From Phallus indusiatus (taxonomy: Eukaryota; Basidiomycota; Agaricomycetes; Phallales; Phallaceae), in the NCBI GenBank assembly GCA_027605045.1, contig JAQFWX010000007.1, positions 1,860,001 to 1,924,000 of the forward strand: DNA of 64,000 nucleotides, read 5' to 3'. The notes under the pieces are model-generated. The model made no database searches. It saw nothing but the letters and a program-made list of their open reading frames with translations, and had not been told where the DNA came from. Below are positions 44,501-53,967 of this stretch, one piece after another; positions within the stretch are counted from its first letter, which is position 1; every line of letters starts with the position of its first letter. The translations under genes and the position numbers were made by a program.

Positions 44501-45488
44501 CCCCATGAAGGTGATCTCTGACAGAGGCCCCCAGTTCGCGTCTCGCTTCACGCAGGAGCTTTCTAGGCTCCTTGGCATACGGCTTGCACCCTCTACGGCA
44601 TATCATCCTCAAACCGATGGTCAGACAGAGCGGGTCAACGCAGAAGTCGAACAGTACCTTCGACTTTTCACCTCTGAGCGACAGGACGACTGGGACCAGA
44701 TACTGCCCTTGGCTGAGTTCGCATATAACAACCACGTACACTCAGCTACGCGCGCGACACCGTTTGAGCTCGACACTGGATGACATCCTCGTATGGGATT
44801 CGAACCGCTGATTGCCGACTCGAAGATCGAATCTGTCAACGAGTTCAAGACGCGTATGGAGTCGACGATAGAGGAAGCCAAGGCCGCCATAGCCAAGTCG
44901 AAGGACGAGATGGCCAAGTACTACAATCAGAAACACATCCCGGCACCTGAATACAAGGTTGGCGACAAGGTATACCTGGATTCGAGCGACATCCGTACCA
45001 CCAGGCCCTCCGCCAAGTTATCGCATCGGTACCTGGGGCCTTTTCCGATAGTCAGCAAGGTCGGATCACACGCATATAAGCTGCGTCTACCACTGTCGAT
45101 GTCAAGGCTTCACCCAGTGTTCCACGTCAGGAAGTTGCGTCCGAAGGTTGAAGATACAATCCCGGGTTGTCGCGTTAAGGCCCCCCCCCCTCCTGAGGTC
45201 AGAGACGATGGTGAACACTATGTTGTGGAACGGATCTTAGACAGTCGTGTCTTCCGGAGACGACTCGAGTATAAGGTGCGTTGGGAAGGCTATGGTCCCG
45301 AGCACGATCAGTGGGAACCCGAGTCAAATATTGCAGCCCCGGATCTCATTAAGGAATTCCACCGCGAACATCCGAGTGCGCCACGCTCGATAAATGGCCT
45401 TCTTTTCCATCGTCGCCCTCGGTTCGATTTCTCAAAGTTACAGGCATCATTAGTCGAAGCTACAGGCGTCGGGACGCCGCCTCGTTGA
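41544..45488 (+). pseudogene. Chromovirus C Pol: protease, RT, RNase H, integrase, chromodomain
   Basis: One frame with two in-frame TGA codons (44296-44298, after HAPYGLL; and 44782-44784, in FELDTG). Protease: MLDTRASGMF, where the catalytic D-S/T-G is DTR. RT: LDVCWGYNNVRIKEGDEWKAAFC, VYIDDILIYT. RNase H: EADSSDFATGAVLSQ, YEIHDKEMLAI. Integrase: HHCC (HHDTKLGGHPG...CDMCLRTK), DDE in ISVDFIMELP, ISDRGPQFAS, TDGQTERVN. Chromodomain: EYKVRWEGYGPEHDQWEPES. The usual family residues at LDVRW and AAFRTN are Cys here; CGC-to-TGC, TGG-to-TGA and probably CGA-to-TGA are all C-to-T type changes. Otherwise little decayed. Confidence 0.88.
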
Positions 45489-45499
45489 AGGGGGGATGG

Positions 45500-45870
45500 T
45501 GTCAGGGTACGCTACCGCCGTCTCTCATTTTCTTATTTATTATCATCGGCATCATTTCGTTTCTATCTTATTTATCATTTCCATATTTTACCTCCACTCT
45601 CCGTTTCCTTGTTCTGTCTCTATTTCACTTTCTCTACTCGCGTGATGCCCGTGACATCACGTCGCTTAGGTTCGGTTTGGGCGCCTGGCACTTAGCTGTG
45701 TCAGGGCCGCACGCCGTGTCGTCGTTTATGTATATAGTAGCTGTACCTAGAGTGAGGGTCCCTAAGCTTGTTCTCTTAGGATCCCCTCCCTCTAGGTGAG
45801 TAGTTAGTTTCCCTTCCAATATATTGTCTTAGGATCCCCTCCCTCTAGCCTGAGCTGAGTAGCCCTAACA
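45500..45870 (+). repeat. Chromovirus C 3' LTR
   Basis: 371 bp, identical to the reverse complement of 37610-37980. Preceded by the polypurine tract and followed by GCAAT. Confidence 0.93.
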
Positions 45871-45961
45871 GCAATGGTTGGGATGGGGAATCAAAGGAAG
45901 GTGATGTAAGTATCGGGATGGGACAAGAAGCTCGAATGGGAGTTCTTTTAGGTGTCTGCAT
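45871..45961 (-). pseudogene. Gene X, first exon (cut off from the rest)
   Basis: ATG at 45961-45959, reading MQTPKRTPIRASCPIPILTS and on to CCA TTG C at the LTR border. Joining through the GCAAT/ATTGC duplication to 37981 gives QPLPNLHNLLTSPIASK in frame. So the chromovirus C insertion broke gene X within its first coding exon, and an inversion later carried the remainder away. TATAAATA lies about 56 bp upstream. Confidence 0.75.
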
Positions 45962-46016
45962 GATGAGTGTTCAGATAGTGAGTGGGGGGATGAAATTTTT
46001 TGAACTGAACACTGAG

Positions 46017-46024
46017 TATTTATA
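46017..46024 (-). promoter_or_regulatory. TATA box of gene X
   Basis: TATAAATA on the minus strand, about 56 bp upstream of the gene X ATG, in an otherwise AT-rich region. Confidence 0.55.
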
Positions 46025-46683
46025 CATCTTATCGAATAAATAATTTATTTTTTTTTAAAAATTGCACATATGCGCATGTGTTTCAACTTTGAGCTTGAAA
46101 TGAATGGTTTCCACCATCATTTCAATTTCTTGGAGACGAAAAAAAAAAGCTAGGATAAATTTAGTTATAGAAATCCAAATGGGGTAGAGTGGTAAGAAGA
46201 AAAAGACCTCGACAAGGACAGAAAACTTGCCTTTGCGCCCAAGGGTGCCTGCGGTTAGACAGAACTATTGATTAGAGCGTGGTTTCATGAAGCGAACATC
46301 CAGGCCGAATCGCTAGAGAATAGATAAGATTGGAGACCATCGGCTCATGACAAAGGGTCTCATTACACGATTGGCCCACAATGAACCGAAAAGCCCGTTA
46401 CTGGCGCCGAAGCCAGTGTACACGTAATGCAGCTAAAGAATTCTCTAGGCTCCGGCAGGAGCATCGGCTGAACAAGCGATGCTAAATTTAAGCTACGCAG
46501 CAGTGGATATCAGTGGGCGGAGGTAGGTGTATGGCTTACTTTCGCTTGAAGCAGCCGAGACTTAGCCGCTTACCAATATTTTGCGCAAGCTTTACTACCT
46601 GAGTAAAACTGCTTATGTAACCATAACGACGTGTCACGCGCGTCACTCACTGTCCAAAAACCCTCAGCCTCGACGAGCTCGAC
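46025..46683. other. Spacer between gene X and the RPT6 pseudogene
   Basis: No coding sequence. A long T/A run around 46050. No tRNA-like fold recognised. This divergent spacer should hold the promoters of both neighbours. Confidence 0.35.
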
Positions 46684-47305
46684 AATGACTGTATCAGCGC
46701 CTTTGAACAACCGAGAAGGGATTAAAGCTTACTACCAAGCAAAGATCGAGGCAGCTGCACTACTATCAATCACAAAACACAGAATTTATGACGGTTGGAA
46801 GCTCAGAGAAACGCCTTGAATGCTCGGGGTATGTGGCGAGTCTAATTCTACGGAAATATACATACTAATGGCTGTTGTGGTTCGACTTTTACGTGAAGAG
46901 TTACAACTACTTCATGAACCGGGTAGCTATGTTGGAGAAGTAGTCAAAGTTATGGGAAAGAACAAGGTGCTCGTCAAGGTACAACCAGAAGGCAGATACA
47001 GTACGTTCTCGTGATCATAGTTCGTCTCATGTGTCACTCAAATAAATGAACTAGTTGTGGACTTTGACTCAACTGAAATTGATGCCTCTCTACTAACACC
47101 TTCGTTGCGCGTCGCCCTCCGATCAGACTCATATACTCTCCACAAAATCCTTCCAAACAAAGTCGATCCTCTTGTTTCACTCATGATGGTCGAAAAGGTC
47201 CCAGACAGTACATATGAAATGGTCGGTAGTCTAGATAAGAAAGAAATCAAAGAAGTCATTGAGCTACCCGTCAAACACCCAGAACTCTTCGAAGCATTGA
47301 GTATA

Positions 47306-48951
47306 CAGTGGCGAACAAAAAAAATGCACGTCACACTATGTCACGTCAAAATATTGCCGCATTGCTCGTGAATTGTTTTTTTTATAAGTAATGTAACTAG
47401 AAAAAAATATAATTTCTGCTTCAGTATACAGACATTCTGTGTATTAAATTTTATGCAGTGAAAATGACGTGATGTTGCTCCACATGGAGATTGTTGTCGA
47501 GGTGCACATTAGCCGGCACCACTGTGACGTGTCCTGACCGCCGTCTACACTAGTTTTTTGCTCGTAATAAACCATTCGTCTCACCAAATCACCCAATTTT
47601 TTCACTGAAGCTACTTGAACTATTCTACTTTTATTTCCACAAGATGGTAACCTGTACTCCTACAAAAAAAGCCCACATCTGGCGTGCGCGAAAAGCTGGG
47701 CAGCCATTTGGAGAAATCGCGAATTTCCTTCAGCTTGACCAATCTGTGGTCTCTCGAAACTACCGCAAAATGGAGGAGAAGGGTCCTGAGCTCGATTTCT
47801 ATGCCAAGGCACCCATACCTGGTCGTCCGAAGGCATTGTCAACCCATGATGAGCGGCGTGCTGAGCGAGCAATCAAGTCCGGGGAGTGCCGGGATGCAAC
47901 AGATGTACAGCGCAAGCTGTTTCCGGAGTTGTCAGCTATGACGCTGCGTCGGATGTTTATTCGGAAGGGTCTCAATGGTTGTGTTCGATGGCGGAAACCA
48001 TGGCTTTCGAAAAAACATATTTTGAACCGAAAAACTTGGGCGGCAGAATTCCGCGAGCGCCGCGAATTTTTTTGGCGCAAAGTCTGGTTCTCAGATGAAT
48101 CAAAATTCAACTTATTCGGTTCAGATGGCAAGAGTTATTGCAGGAGAAGGACTGGAGAGGCTTTGTTGGATAGGAATGTGAAAAAGGTGGTGAAACACGG
48201 GGGTGGAAATATTATGGTGTGGGGTTGCATCTCATGGAAGGGGCCGGGTCGACTATATCGTGTTAAAGGGCGCATGGATGCAAAGCAATACACTGACATA
48301 TTATCCTCCTCATTCCTAGGTTCCCTTGCAGACAAAAAAACCCGCCCTCGAAATGTCATTTTTCAGCAGGATAATGATCCAAAGCACAAATCCAAACTTG
48401 CAACAAACTGGTTCAAAGAACAAAAAATCGAATTACTCCCCTGGCCAGCATCCTCTCCTGACCAAAACATTATAGAACATGTTTGGGATCACATTGATAG
48501 GAAAATACGAGCTAGACTGGTGCAACCACGCAATCTGGACCATCTGTGGGAGATTTTACAAGAGGAGTGGGCTGCTATGGACCGCGGTTATATCCGGCAC
48601 CTCTATGAGTCCATTCCTCGCCGGATCGAAGCATTATACAAGGCTGGTGGACATCATACAAAATATTAACATTCTGTATATTTAGTTTTGTAGTATATAA
48701 ATTTCTTGGGCCAAGCCAGGTCAAAAACAAAAGTGTATTTATAGTGAAAATAATGACTTTATTCTCATAGGCAATAACTCTTCAAGATTCTGATAAAACT
48801 TCAAGAACTCTTATACCCAGAATATATACATATAAAAGCAGAATTTATATTTTTTTTTTATTAAATTACTCGTCCAAATTGTGGTGTACAAGCAATACGG
48901 CGATATTTTGATGTGACACAGTGTGACGTGCATTCTTTTCGTTCGCCACTG
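47306..48951 (+). mobile_element. Tc1/mariner transposon, apparently intact
   Basis: 1646 bp with terminal inverted repeats of about 60 bp starting CAGTGGCGAAC and containing ATGCACGTCACACT, a few mismatches between ends (47306-47365 and 48892-48951). Flanked by TA on both sides (47304-47305, 48952-48953), the target duplication of this superfamily. Removing it restores ALSIAQPKGV in the RPT6 pseudogene. Confidence 0.95.
47644..48669 (+). CDS. Tc1-type DD34E transposase
   Basis: 341 residues, no break. N-terminal paired-type helix-turn-helix (IWRARKAGQPFGEIANFL, then SVVSRNYRKM), followed by the GRPKALS hook. Catalytic triad: Asp in VWFSDESKFNLFGSDG, Asp in IFQQDNDPKHKS, Glu in SPDQNIIEHVWDHI, with 34 residues between the last two as expected for Tc1. 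The ATG follows a T/C-rich leader. All visible catalytic residues are kept, so this may be an active element. Confidence 0.93.
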   Translation: MVTCTPTKKAHIWRARKAGQPFGEIANFLQLDQSVVSRNYRKMEEKGPELDFYAKAPIPGRPKALSTHDERRAERAIKSGECRDATDVQRKLFPELSAMTLRRMFIRKGLNGCVRWRKPWLSKKHILNRKTWAAEFRERREFFWRKVWFSDESKFNLFGSDGKSYCRRRTGEALLDRNVKKVVKHGGGNIMVWGCISWKGPGRLYRVKGRMDAKQYTDILSSSFLGSLADKKTRPRNVIFQQDNDPKHKSKLATNWFKEQKIELLPWPASSPDQNIIEHVWDHIDRKIRARLVQPRNLDHLWEILQEEWAAMDRGYIRHLYESIPRRIEALYKAGGHHTKY

Positions 48952-50042
48952 TAGCTCAACCCAAAGGTGTCTTGTTCTACGGACCATCAGGAACCTGCTT
49001 GCTAGAGCCGTCGCCCATCATACCGATTGTTGCTTCATACGTGTTAGTGGAAGTGAGTTGGTTCAGAAGTACATTGGCGAGGGAAGTCGTATGGTCCGAG
49101 AGCTTTTCGTCATGGCTCGTGAACACACCCAGTATTATCTTCATGGATGAAATCAATAGTATCGGAAGTTCGCGTGGTGATGGTGGAAGTGGAAGCAGCG
49201 ACTCCGAAATGCAACGGACAATGTTGGAACTGTTGAACCAGCTAGATGGGTTTGAGTCTACGAAGAACGTCAAGGTTCGCGTTTGAATCAATGTCTCGTT
49301 ATAAACTTTACTCAGGAATAGCATTTTAGGTTATCATGGCAACAAATTGAATAGGTAACATTTCACTGCTTTCACGCAGTAGTAAAGAGTTGGTGACTAA
49401 CGTCTAAGTCTTCCAGACATTCTGGATGCTGCTTTACTCCGACCCGGCCGTATTGACCGTAAAATCGAGTTCCCACCACCGGGCCCAGAAGCCCGTGTGA
49501 GCATTCTCCGAATTCACTCTCGTAAGGCAAGTGAACATCAAATCCGGTTCTTTATGCCAAGCCCCTTTTGTTGATATACTCAACCCTGAGCAGATGTCTC
49601 TACAACGTGGTATTAACTTACGAGCACTCGCCGAGAAGATGGGCCAGTGTTCCGGAGCCGAAGTACGAGGTACTGAAGCTGGTAAGACTAGATTTTAAGC
49701 GTTCTGTCTCAACGCGATATCTTAACATTATGATTTAGGAACGAACGACGTCAACATGTCACTCAGGAAGATTTTGAGTTTGCAGTTGCCAAGGTTGGTT
49801 ATATTTCAAATACTATTCAACAAACAAAACGCTAACCACCATATAAAAGGTTTTGAAGAAGAACCAAGAGGGTGATACATCCGTAAACAAACTATTCTCT
49901 TAAGATGTACCTTTAGCATTTTTTTCCCTTTTTAATATTTTATACCTATCCATTTCATATATGAAAATTCAAAAACGAAAACCATAACATGTTTGAAATC
50001 GGAATAAGAAAAACTTATATGGTCATCTTGGGCCTGTTTTTC

Positions 50043-53000
50043 TTATTCCGCTTCCCTCCATGGACGGTCCACATGAGCATCATCATCGTCCATATCCTGT
50101 AGTCTTTCGCTATTCTCGAGTATCATCGTTCTTGTACGCTCCATCCATGCATCTATATCTTTTTCAGCTGCCTCTCGGAGGGCCGGAGCGTAATCTTCGG
50201 AAGTAACAGGAGCCTTCGTGTCCCAGTCAGGTTTGGCGCCTTTCCATCCACCTTCCAGATAGACGTAGTTCATGAACCCCCTCCACAAGGGGTCCAAGGA
50301 TAAAACGTAGGGATCTCCCACCATTATGAGAAGAGCCTGAGCCCGGGTGACTGTCACTGAAAAAGGGGGTAATGCATGAATAAACATCCTCGTTTGAGAG
50401 ATATAAAAAAATACCATTGAAACGCCGTGGATTCGCAACGAATCCAAGGGTATGTTTGAGGTCAAATTCAATGTGTTGTATGCTACTTCGCACAGTTGAG
50501 ACAACAATGACCCGGCGTTCCTGCAAAATCACAAGATCTAAGTCGTTACACCAAAGTATGATAAAAAGAAACACAACCTGTCCTTGAAACTCTTCCACGG
50601 TTCCAACTTTAATTTCACCATAACCGCTCTTCTTCAACAAAGCCCGAATTTTCATAACTTGAGCATGATATGGAGTTATAACACCAATCATACTATCTTT
50701 GAGACGGAGCCGTTGATCTGTACGCAATCTTTCGACATAGGCTTTCACGACAGAAGCTTCGTCCGGATTGAAGAACGAAGGCGAACTTGCCTCTTGAAGA
50801 TCCTTACCCACAATCCCGTGGAAAACAACCGGGAAACCTTGCTTAACTACTTCGCTTGAGCGTAATAAACTGTGAGTTACTACTTCATCGCCGTGTGGCA
50901 CGAGATCGTTTCTGTAGAATTGTTCATTGGGGTACCGGAGAATTGCTACATGGCTTCTCCAGTTCTTGATTAATTTCACGAAACTGAAATTGAAATATGA
51001 GCTAGTGTGGTATAATGTAACAGAACGGGGTAACTTTCCAAATGCCTTCTCCCAATTGAGGATCGTAAATCTCTCGTGACATAAGTCGGTCAAGGTAACT
51101 TGTTTTCAGACCAAACTGGGAAGCGAGGGAAGAACGAACTATAGGGCCTAATTGTTTTGGATCTCCAGATAAGATTATATTGGTCTAGCGTATAAATTAA
51201 TCCAATTGCGAGTTTTCATGAAGAGAGAAAAACAATACCTCGTTATCAGCCATAGTTTTGATGGGAATCATAACTTCCGGTTCTTGAGCTTGCCCAGCCT
51301 CATCGACAAAGATATGCGTAAAATGTCCGCGAGTCATACCAATACCATACGTAACAGATGCAGAGATACAAGTACAAACAATAACCCTATAGCTTTCGAG
51401 CTCGGGTAAAGGTGGAATCGAGAATGTTTCTTGAGCATTTACTAAGGCATAGGGGAGCAAGATCTTGGGCATGGCGTCCTTTGACCTTGACGGAGCGTTT
51501 AATCTGAACAATTGGGTCGGGCTCATGTTGCTGATTAAACGCTCCGCCAGGAGGTCGGCAGCGGAGTTGCTTGGAGCACAAGCCAGTATGCGAGCATTTG
51601 AGTCGGTTAACAGTAATTGTCGAATAGATTCTACGACAGTGACTGTTTTCCCTGTCCCAGGACTGAGAAATAAAACAGTGAGAGGACTTTTATTGACGTG
51701 AGAAGAAAGGATCTTACGGTCCAAAGATGATAAAAGGGACACTGCCTGGGGGCATAGAGAGGATCGTGGCAACCGCACGTAATTGAGGGGGATTGGATTG
51801 TATAGTCCGATCAACCGTCCGGATCAAACGGGTTTGTTCTTCCGTAACCCGTTTTTGATTCGTCGTATGAGCCCGAGTCGGGAAAAATACTCTATCCGAC
51901 GAAAAGGCCGTTGCGATAGCTTGATGCATTCTCCTGAGCGGAATCCGGTTGACGCTGAAATGAACATTGAATTTCTGGCCTCTGAGAGATTTGAAGGAGG
52001 TGTTAAATCGTAAGTCCACGTCTGTTTGGCGAATTCGGTGTACATAGCCTTCGAGATACCTGCTTGATCCGGCGTCTTCAACTTTCTGAACGAGAATTTT
52101 GTCTCCAACAATGATACTTGGTCTCTTCTCTGCAAGTCCCGGAACAGAGAGCCTAAAATAATAAAATAGAATCTTAAATCTTAAAGCAAATGACAATATT
52201 AGGTCATTCTGACCTATAATAGTTTGGAGGAATTGACTCCATCGTAACAGCTGATTTGCGATAGTATTGGATGTCTTTTCTGAGAAAAAAACAGTTGGCT
52301 AAGTAGCTACATAACGAAGCCCATATAAGTTGAATACATACTCCATTTGAAGTTCTTCCACATGAAGAAGCACCCGGAAGTGTCGAGTATACGTATCCAA
52401 CCTAAGGGGGGGCGGAGGCAACCAATCTCTTTTGAGTGCATCTACAACGCGACCACGGTTCTTTGAATTGATTAATGTCTTCAGAGCTTCCGGGGGTAAT
52501 GACCGAGGAAGCACAATCGCCCATTCGATCTCAGCAATTTGAGGAGGGCGAACACCACGAACAACCGTGACGTCTTCGGCTTTCGCTAGGTTAGCCCGCT
52601 CGGGTGGCTTGTAAGGTGCAATTGGTTTTAAGAAGTCAAGGTCGGCAGAATTTCCGACAACTGCCTTGATCGTTCTGGTGATCGCGAATTGATTTCGCAG
52701 CATGCGGTCTTGGAAGATAATTTCTACCCGATCATTGAAGCGTCCCGGAAGGCCTTCGGGATGAAAATAAACATTTATTCTCTCCGGAGCACCCATTGTT
52801 AGGGAACAAGGAGTATCGAAAGATTTAAGATAAAAACTGATTGAGTATATTTTAGACCGAGAGGCAATATTTTTTCGTTCATAAACCGAACGCACTTTGA
52901 GTTTTTCCTTATTCGTGATTTGGTGGAGGACAAACGCACTTCCGATACGACCACTCGCTCTCGAGTCTTGAGTACAATATTCAACTCCCGTTTGTGAACA

Positions 53001-53557
53001 CGATCGGCCTCATCAGTTTCAATAAATCCAAGATCCAAATCTCCATTGATTTCGACACCATGTTTGTCTTTGTCGGCCTCTTCAAACGCCGCCTGAATAG
53101 CGAAAAATCTCTCTCTTTTTTTGTGAGCGAAGCTGGTCTGATGCCTTGCCTGGAGCCGAGATGGAAAAGACATATTACAGGTCTCGCATTGAATGAAATC
53201 AGAAGGTGCAGTGGCCGATGTGGGATCGCTAGCCCGCCACCCAGGATTCTCGCTCAAGAGTTGTCTGTGGCGTTTGCCACGAACGTGCAGTGGCAGTTGC
53301 GAAACAGAGGGTATGACGACATCGCAGAGCTTGCAATACGTCTGGTCACCATTTTGGATGCGTTGTACGCTTCGCTGGTGCTTCTTTCCCTTTAAATGAT
53401 CGTTGTAGGCGTACTCGTTTGTACAGACAAGACGACAGAGGGTGCAGAACTGGACATTGTGTCGATAGCGGCAACCTTCAGTTAAGCAAATACCTGAGGA
53501 CAGAATCTTGGGGCATATATGTCCAAACGTCCTTTCAGGCCTGGATGCTGTCGACAT
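50043..53557 (-). CDS. MOV10/SDE3-like RNA helicase with N-terminal zinc fingers, copy 1
   Basis: About nine exons from ATG 53557 (GCCGCC context, MSTASRPERTFGH) to 50043. A CCCH-like finger (CPKILSSGICLTEGCRYRH) is followed by three C2H2-type fingers (CTLCRLVC..H..H, CKLCDVV, CETCNMSF), then the MOV10-type beta domains ([38 protein letters not shown]). The SF1 helicase core has GPPGTGKT (split by the intron at 51661/51716), DEAGQAQEPE (about 51290), GDPKQLGP (about 51160), VGTVEEFQGQ (about 50590) and [14 protein letters not shown] (about 50340). MOV10/SDE3/Armitage helicases act in RNA silencing and transposon control; that role is inferred here. No frame break seen. Confidence 0.85.
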
Positions 53558-53967
53558 GGCGGCCACAGCGATAGCAGCCACGTTGATAGCAGCGGGAAAG
53601 AAAGGAGGATGACTAGCCTTCGACAATGAAACTCCGCTATAGAATACGGTCATCTTCTGTGAACCTTATTGAAGGGCCAATTGTACACACAAAACCAGAA
53701 ATGAGCGCATTCATGAGATCAATTAATTTTCTAGTGAAATACGTATAATACAAAGAGTTTGCGTCCAATTTTTATATTTTTTATTTTGTTCTGGATAATG
53801 TGAAGGATATTGAACTGAAGAGCACCGATCAGAAGACGTATATATTAAGAATAGCTAAACATACCTGAAGAGCACCGGTCAGAAGACTACGTCTTCTGAC
53901 CGGCGCTTCAGGTTCTGCTATCTAATCTAAAGTGACCGTATTCCTGATTCTAACAAAGGATTGAAAA

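Larger units (their letters stand above)
39674..45870 (+). mobile_element. Chromovirus C (Ty3/gypsy), nearly full length, with a swapped 5' LTR
   Basis: 5' LTR 39674-40071 (398 bp), primer site 40074-40084, gag 40237-41547, pol 41544-45488, polypurine tract GAAGGGGGGATGG (45487-45499), 3' LTR 45500-45870 (371 bp). The two LTRs are different subtypes, and the outer flanks do not match (AGAAC left, GCAAT right). The true partner of the 3' LTR is at 37610-37980. Coding capacity is spoiled by two in-frame stops and an altered protease site. Confidence 0.9.
46684..49903 (+). pseudogene. 26S proteasome ATPase RPT6 (PSMC5-like) pseudogene
   Basis: Fragments in order: [72 protein letters not shown] (47150-47220), [17 protein letters not shown] (spanning the Tc1 insertion), [74 protein letters not shown], with a stop at 49903. 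These match RPT6, an AAA ATPase of the proteasome base. The Walker A loop is destroyed: GPSGT is followed by CLLE, where the family has GPPGTGKTLLARA; the interdomain segment lost residues ([11 protein letters not shown]), and a stop follows MATN. It cannot encode a working ATPase; a functional copy must be elsewhere. Confidence 0.88.

Noticed and set aside
39674..45870. 5' and 3' LTR of chromovirus C as a normal LTR pair
   Set aside because: They differ in length by 27 bp and in many positions, and their flanks (AGAAC, GCAAT) do not match; the true partner is at 37610-37980.
46025..46620. Possible tRNA or structured RNA upstream of the RPT6 pseudogene
   Set aside because: No T-loop consensus (GTTCRANYC) with a matching acceptor stem could be found.
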